Shown: positions 8,421 through 12,042 of the stretch, one piece after another
How positions within the stretch are numbered: position 1 is the first letter of the stretch
How the letters are laid out: each line of letters starts with the position of its first letter
Assembly (NCBI GenBank): GCA_937890245.1
Contig: CALACF010000344.1
Coordinates: 1-12,042, forward strand
Source: an uncultured Flavobacteriales bacterium
GTDB lineage: Bacteria > Bacteroidota > Bacteroidia > Flavobacteriales_D > Sanyastnellaceae
Direction of reading: 5' to 3'
Length of the DNA: 12,042 nt
Position numbers and translations under genes: made by a program
Notes under the pieces: generated by a model
The model's input: only the letters and a program-made list of their open reading frames with translations
What the model was told of the DNA's origin: nothing
Databases searched by the model: none

Positions 8421-8454
8421 AAAAAAAGAGGCCGCTCCCTCAGGAACGGCCTCT
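8421..8454 (-). terminator. Rho-independent terminator after tsf
   Basis: Read on the minus strand, a 12-bp GC-rich stem (AGAGGCCGTTCC paired with GGAGCGGCCTCT, one G-U wobble) encloses a 4-nt loop (TGAG) and runs straight into a run of T. The arms are 8427-8438 and 8443-8454, and the T tract lies at 8421-8427. The same hairpin on the plus strand would have a C-A mismatch and no T tract after it, so it acts on the minus strand. It lies 52 nt past the tsf stop. A second, imperfect hairpin at 8476-8501, without a T tract, sits between tsf and this terminator. Confidence 0.93.
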
Positions 8455-8506
8455 AGAATATTTCAGCAAAGAATCACAGGCCTTTCAGCCCGAAAGTCTG
8501 TGCGAC

Positions 8507-9337
8507 TTAGTTCAATGAAACGCGATGGAATGCGGTGACCTCGCAGTCATTTCCGCCAGCTTCCTTCACATAAGCTGCAACCGTTTTCTTGTTGTCCTTG
8601 ATGAACATCTGGTTGACGAGCGTCACCTCCTTGTACCACTTCTTCAAGCGTCCGGCGGCAATCTTGTCTGCCATCTCAGCGGGCTTCCCCTCTTGAATAG
8701 CAAGATCACGGCCAATTTCGAGCTCCTTGTCGACGTCCTCTTGCTTGAGTTGACCTTCGTTCAGGGCGATCGGTGCCATGGCTGCGGCTTGCATCGCAAC
8801 GTCGCGCCCAGCATCGTCACTGAGACGGGCGTTGAAACCCACCAAGGTGGCAAGGCCGTTGCCCGGGTGGATGTACGCCACAACACATTCGTCGCAAACC
8901 TGCTCCAAACGCGTCAGCTCCAAACGCTCGCCGAGGCGACCCATCTGGTTGGTGATCTCCTCCGAGATTGGAATGCCTACGCTTGGGAGCGTCATGGCCA
9001 TCAATGCGTCGCGGTCAGACGAACACGATGAAAGTGCCACATCGGCAATCTCCTCGACGAACTTCACGAAGTCGCCGTTCTTGGCAACAAAGTCGGTTTC
9101 ACAGTTCAACGCAACCAACACTCCGCAGTTCTTGTCTGCGTTTGTCTTGGCGATGATCACGCCCTCTCCGATCGCGTTGTCGCCACGTTTTGCGGCAATT
9201 TTCTGTCCCTTCTTGCGAAGGATTTCAATGGCGGTATCCACGTTGCCTTCTGCTTCTTGCAGGGCCCGTTTGCAATCCATCATTCCAGCTCCGGTCATTT
9301 TCCGGAGTGAATTCACTTCAGCTGCAGTAATGCTCAT
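8507..9337 (-). CDS. tsf: Translation elongation factor Ts
   Basis: EF-Ts (276 aa) is the guanine nucleotide exchange factor for EF-Tu. The N-terminal UBA-like module is clear (EVNSLRKMTGAGMMDCKRAL, about residues 7-26), followed by KKGQKIAAKR and the key TDFVAKN motif at residues 81-87, whose Asp-Phe pair inserts into EF-Tu. The dimerisation domain follows, and the C-terminus has QMFIKDNKKTVAAYVKE. Length is normal for Bacteroidota. The ATG at 9337 gives a canonical N-terminus; no Shine-Dalgarno sequence is apparent. It follows rpsB by 25 nt, the near-universal rpsB-tsf pairing, and is the last gene before the terminator. Confidence 0.97.
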   Translation of the reverse strand: MSITAAEVNSLRKMTGAGMMDCKRALQEAEGNVDTAIEILRKKGQKIAAKRGDNAIGEGVIIAKTNADKNCGVLVALNCETDFVAKNGDFVKFVEEIADVALSSCSSDRDALMAMTLPSVGIPISEEITNQMGRLGERLELTRLEQVCDECVVAYIHPGNGLATLVGFNARLSDDAGRDVAMQAAAMAPIALNEGQLKQEDVDKELEIGRDLAIQEGKPAEMADKIAAGRLKKWYKEVTLVNQMFIKDNKKTVAAYVKEAGGNDCEVTAFHRVSLN

Positions 9338-9362
9338 GATGTGCTTTTGTAAAAGTTCGGTC

Positions 9363-10322
9363 TTACTTCTTGTCCTCTTCGGTGGCCGGAGCCTCCTCAG
9401 ATGCAGCAGGAGCCGCTTCAGCTACAGGAGCGGCTTCAACTACGGGAGCAGCTTCAACTACGGGAGCAGCTTCAACTACGGGAGCAGCTTCAGCTACGGG
9501 AGCAGCCTCAACTACAGGAGCAGCTTCAACTACAGGAGCCTCTTCAGTTGCAGGAGCCTCTTCAGCTACGGGAGCCTCTTCAGTTGCAGTCGCGTCAGCC
9601 TTCTCGCCCTTCGGCGCTGGCTTGTCCTTTCCAGCAGCGCGGTCCTCAAGTCCCAAACGAATGGCTTCAGTGATCGCGTCAACAACGACTTGGATCGACT
9701 TCGAAGCGTCATCGTTAGATGGAACGGGGAAGTGCACAGCGCGTGGGTCAGAGTTTGTATCGACCATTGCGATGATCGGAATACCGAGCTTGGTGGCCTC
9801 AGCCACGGCGATGTGTTCCTTGGTTACGTCGATGACGAATACGGCCGCAGGGATGCGGTTCATATCCGAAATCGAACCGAGGTTCTTCTCCAGCTTTGCA
9901 CGTTGGCGTGCAATCTGCAAACGCTCGCGTTTCGACAAGGTCATCATGGTGCCGTCGGCTTCCATCTTGTCGATGGTAGACATCTTGCGGATGGCCTTGC
10001 GAATCGTTGCGAAGTTGGTCAGCATTCCACCGAACCAGCGCTCTGTAACATAGGGCATGCCTACGCTTGTCGCAGATGCTGTGACGATGTCCTTTGCCTG
10101 CTTCTTGGTTGCGACGAAGAGAATGCGCTTGCCGCTGGTTGTGATCTGACGCGCTGCTGCTGCAGCTTCTTCCAACATGACTTCCGTCTTGTGGAGGTCA
10201 ATAATATGAATGCCCTTGCGCTCCGTAAAGATGTACGGGGCCATGTTGGGATTCCACTTGCGCTTGAGGTGTCCGAAGTGGACACCTGCTTTGAGCATTT
10301 GCTCGAATTTGTTGCTTGCCAT
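9363..10322 (-). CDS. rpsB: 30S ribosomal protein S2 with extended repeat tail
   Basis: S2 (319 aa) is a small-subunit ribosomal protein. The core is canonical: LKAGVHFGHLKRKWNPNM (residues 10-27), ERKGIHIIDLHKT, RWFGGMLTNF, PAAVFVIDVTKE and IPIIAMVDTNSDP. The E. coli protein has about 241 residues. Here a tail of roughly 85-90 residues follows the core: a lysine-rich linker, then ten hexapeptides of the form VVEAAP, VAEAAP or ATEEAP (about residues 245-305), then a short acidic-lysine end. The tail is acidic, rich in Ala, Pro, Glu and Val, and probably disordered. The frame stays open through it, so it is not a frameshift product. The start has AGGA seven bases upstream. A 108-nt gap separates it from rpsI. 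Confidence 0.96.
   Translation of the reverse strand: MASNKFEQMLKAGVHFGHLKRKWNPNMAPYIFTERKGIHIIDLHKTEVMLEEAAAAARQITTSGKRILFVATKKQAKDIVTASATSVGMPYVTERWFGGMLTNFATIRKAIRKMSTIDKMEADGTMMTLSKRERLQIARQRAKLEKNLGSISDMNRIPAAVFVIDVTKEHIAVAEATKLGIPIIAMVDTNSDPRAVHFPVPSNDDASKSIQVVVDAITEAIRLGLEDRAAGKDKPAPKGEKADATATEEAPVAEEAPATEEAPVVEAAPVVEAAPVAEAAPVVEAAPVVEAAPVVEAAPVAEAAPAASEEAPATEEDKK
9410..9589 (-). repeat. Ten 18-bp tandem repeats inside rpsB
   Basis: Ten consecutive 18-bp units run without gaps, each beginning GAGC on the plus strand (for example GAGCAGCTTCAACTACGG). Units 3 and 4 (9446-9481) are identical, and units 8 and 10 (9536-9553 and 9572-9589) are identical. Units 1-7 encode the EAAP type and units 8-10 the EEAP type, so the array looks like two separately amplified blocks. 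As 18 is a multiple of three, gain or loss of a unit keeps the rpsB frame. Long open frames on the plus strand across this array are by-products of the repeat. Confidence 0.95.
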
Positions 10323-10430
10323 GCTACTTTCCTGGTTTTTGTAAGCATTCCCGACGGTAGCCCTAAATGGGGTCCGCAGAAATTGGATGCTAGAGGCTGT
10401 AAATAAAAAAGGTGTTGTTGTACCCAGCGA

Positions 10431-10817
10431 TTAACGCTTAGAGAACTGGAACTTTTTCCGGGCCTTCTTCTGGCCGAATTTTTTCCGTTCTACCATCCGC
10501 GGGTCACGGGTGGTCAGGCCCTCGGCTTTCAGCGCGGGCTTGAGTTCGTCATTGACCTCGATGAGGGCTTTTGAAATCGCCAAACGAAGCGCTTCGGCTT
10601 GTCCAGAAATTCCACCACCGTCGAGGTTGGCTTTGATGTCAAATTGGCCTTCTGTCTCAGTGATGAGAAAGGGCTGGTTCACTTTGTAGCGCAAAGTGGC
10701 GAGCGGGAAGTAGGCTTCGATGTCCTTCTTGTTGATCGTAACCGAGCCGGTGCCTGGGGTCATGTAGACGCGGGCGACAGCGTTTTTCCGGCGGCCGGAA
10801 GTGTTGATGGTCTCCAT
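10431..10817 (-). CDS. rpsI: 30S ribosomal protein S9
   Basis: S9 (128 aa) is a small-subunit protein whose C-terminal tail reaches the P-site tRNA. Recognisable are the N-terminal TSGRRKNAVARVYMTPG, then INKKDIEAYFP, GGGISGQAEALRLAISKAL, and the basic tail with LTTRDPRMVERKKFGQKKAR ending FQFSKR, where the final Ser-Lys-Arg is characteristic. Length is normal. The ATG at 10817 is 14 nt beyond the rplM stop, the widespread rplM-rpsI pairing. Downstream, 108 nt separate it from rpsB, including a T-rich stretch preceded by only a very short stem, so I do not call a terminator there. Confidence 0.97.
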   Translation of the reverse strand: METINTSGRRKNAVARVYMTPGTGSVTINKKDIEAYFPLATLRYKVNQPFLITETEGQFDIKANLDGGGISGQAEALRLAISKALIEVNDELKPALKAEGLTTRDPRMVERKKFGQKKARKKFQFSKR

Positions 10818-10831
10818 ACTTGGTGGGATTG

Positions 10832-11281
10832 TCAGGATGCGAATGTGTGAACCTTCGGGTTCTGGGCTTCGTGATTGTGGGTCGGGCCCACAACAACATG
10901 AAGGTTTCTGTAAATGGCGCGTCCCAAGGTGTTCTTGGGCAACATGCCTTTGATGGCGTGCTCAACCATGCGGGATGGCGTGCGGTCCATGACCTCACGC
11001 GCAGTGCGACTGCGTTGACCTCCTGGGTAACCAGAGTAACGGATGTACTCTTTGTCGTCCCACTTGTTGCCAGACAGTGCAATCTTTTCAGCGTTGATGA
11101 CAATTACGTAATCTCCACAGTCCGCGTGCGGCGTAAAGTTTACTTTGTGCTTCCCTCGAAGCAACTTTGCAATTTCGGAACAGACCCGCCCAAGGCGTTG
11201 TCCTTCCACGTCAACAACAAGCCATTGCTTGTTGGCGTTCTCTTTGTTGACCGAAACGGTCTTGTAACTCAGCGTATCCAC
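10832..11281 (-). CDS. rplM: 50S ribosomal protein L13 (GTG start)
   Basis: L13 (149 aa) is an early-assembling large-subunit protein. The sequence has the normal family features: WLVVDVEGQRLGRVCSEIAKLLRGK, YVIVINAEKIALSGNK, KEYIRYSGYPGGQ, AIKGMLPKNTLGR and GPTHNHEAQNP. The start is GTG at 11281, giving MDTLSYKTVS, which matches the usual L13 N-terminus in Bacteroidota. AAGGA lies nine bases upstream. An ATG at 11289 is eight bases upstream in another frame and closes after six codons, so it is not the start. It is the first gene of the minus-strand translation operon. Confidence 0.96.
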   Translation of the reverse strand: MDTLSYKTVSVNKENANKQWLVVDVEGQRLGRVCSEIAKLLRGKHKVNFTPHADCGDYVIVINAEKIALSGNKWDDKEYIRYSGYPGGQRSRTAREVMDRTPSRMVEHAIKGMLPKNTLGRAIYRNLHVVVGPTHNHEAQNPKVHTFAS

Positions 11282-11322
11282 GGCGTCATTTCCTTAAACA
11301 GGTACCCCCAAAAATCGGGCTG

Positions 11323-11353
11323 CGAATATAGGATGAAAATCAATGAGCAACAA
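11323..11353 (-). promoter_or_regulatory. Candidate Bacteroidota-type promoter for rplM operon
   Basis: On the minus strand a TTGTTG (11348-11353) is followed after 17 nt by TATATTCG (11323-11330). The latter matches the Bacteroidota -7 consensus TAnnTTTG at all but one defined base, and TTG fits the -33 element at the known spacing range. Transcription would start near 11316-11318 and leave a leader of about 35 nt before the rplM GTG. The call is inferred from sequence only. Confidence 0.5.
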
Positions 11354-11424
11354 CTCTTTAGAAAAGTCATTTGCGAACATTTTTTCATAGTGCCTTCCTC
11401 GCGCTTGATTCGTAAAATTGGGGC

Positions 11425-12030
11425 ATGAGCGCCTACGAGAGTTTACCCCCCCACGGACCCAATGGATCCATTGAGGTTATTGCCGGCCCGATGTTCTCCG
11501 GAAAGACGGAGGAATTGCTCCGCAGGGTGCGCCGGGCCGTGATTGCAAAACAGTCCGTCCAAGTCTTCAAGCCCGAACGTGATGACCGTTATGCCAAGCT
11601 AGAAGTGGTCTCACACGACGACACGCGCATGCAGGCCGTCCCCGTTGTAGACAGCGCAGCCCTCGAAGCGTCCGTCACAAACGAAGATGTCATCGGCATC
11701 GACGAAGTTCAATTCTTCGACGCGGGCATCATCGACGTCTGCAACCGGCTGGCCGACCGCGGCATCCGCGTCGTCGCTGCCGGCCTGGATTTAGACTACC
11801 GAGGCCGCCCCTTCGGCCCCATGCCCCTGCTGATGGCCCATGCAGAATACGTGTCCAAACTCCACGCAGTCTGCTGCGAAACCGGTGGGCGGGCCCACTT
11901 CTCATTCCGCACCAGCGAGGGAAACGGGACCATCCAGCTCGGTGGAACCGACGAGTACAAGGCGCTTTGTCGCGATGTGTACAATAAGGTATACGTACGT
12001 GAACACACGCGCAGGGAAAATGCCGATTGA
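11425..12030 (+). CDS. tdk: Thymidine kinase (type II, TK1-like)
   Basis: Tdk (201 aa) phosphorylates thymidine to dTMP in the pyrimidine salvage pathway. The P-loop GPMFSGKTEEL (about residues 22-32), the Walker B-like IDEVQFFD and the lasso-region AGLDLDYRGRPFGPMP are all present. In most type II enzymes a C-terminal zinc ribbon has two CxxC/CxxH pairs. Here the first pair is replaced by VCCETGG and the second by LCRDVYNK, so a four-ligand site is not apparent; related Bacteroidota enzymes also lack it as far as I recall. The ATG at 11425 is preceded by no clear ribosome-binding site. The gene is divergent from rplM across 143 nt. Confidence 0.95.
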   Translation: MSAYESLPPHGPNGSIEVIAGPMFSGKTEELLRRVRRAVIAKQSVQVFKPERDDRYAKLEVVSHDDTRMQAVPVVDSAALEASVTNEDVIGIDEVQFFDAGIIDVCNRLADRGIRVVAAGLDLDYRGRPFGPMPLLMAHAEYVSKLHAVCCETGGRAHFSFRTSEGNGTIQLGGTDEYKALCRDVYNKVYVREHTRRENAD

Positions 12031-12042
12031 GCCGCCATCAGC

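Noticed and set aside
8778..10406. 542-residue open frame on the plus strand across tsf and rpsB
   Set aside because: It lies wholly opposite confidently identified genes, its translation is low-complexity Ser/Arg/Phe repeats from the 18-bp array, and it matches no family I know. The repeat and codon bias keep the frame open.
10398..10430. Terminator between rpsI and rpsB
   Set aside because: The T-rich stretch is preceded by only a three- to four-base-pair stem (GGT/ACC), too weak to call.
11370..11424. Possible promoter for tdk (TAAAATTG at 11413-11420)
   Set aside because: The box resembles TAnnTTTG, but no -33 element sits at the right distance and the transcript would begin at or inside the start codon. 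Too weak to annotate.
12020..12042. ATG overlapping the end of tdk in another frame, open to the window edge
   Set aside because: Only seven codons are visible. It may be the start of a downstream gene, but nothing in the window can confirm it.

Overview
The window is a housekeeping region of a bacterial chromosome, most likely from the phylum Bacteroidota and close to Flavobacteriales. The pointers are the gene order sufA-sufB-sufC-sufD-sufS-sufE-DUF59, the order rplM-rpsI-rpsB-tsf-pyrH-frr, a thymidine kinase without the usual zinc cysteines, few Shine-Dalgarno sequences, and a promoter of the Bacteroidota TTG/TAnnTTTG type. By eye the base composition is more GC-rich than a typical flavobacterium. 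The lineage is inferred from family resemblance; no database was searched.

Positions 16-5878 (+ strand) hold a complete SUF iron-sulfur cluster assembly operon. SufS takes sulfur from cysteine and SufE relays it. The SufB/SufC/SufD scaffold with its ATPase builds the cluster. The A-type carrier SufA and a DUF59 (MIP18-like) protein serve transfer or maturation. Several junctions are 1- or 4-nt overlaps. Sixteen nt later comes dxr (5895-7052), the committed step of the MEP isoprenoid pathway, probably in the same transcript. Later enzymes of that pathway (IspG, IspH) need [4Fe-4S] clusters.

Positions 7039-11281 (- strand, read right to left) hold the translation cluster rplM-rpsI-rpsB-tsf, a strong rho-independent terminator, then pyrH-frr. 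A candidate promoter lies upstream of rplM. The ends of frr and dxr overlap tail to tail by 14 bp, so no terminator fits between the two opposing units. rpsB encodes an S2 protein with a long Ala/Pro/Glu/Val tail made of ten 18-bp tandem repeats.

Positions 11425-12030 (+ strand) hold tdk, a type II thymidine kinase divergent from rplM across a 143-nt intergenic region.

I found no mobile elements, CRISPR arrays, tRNA or rRNA genes, and no stretch over 300 nt without a gene. I see no sign of a new defence or biosynthetic system. The points worth a second look are the suf-dxr linkage, the dxr/frr convergent overlap, the rpsB repeat tail, and the terminator that divides the translation cluster.
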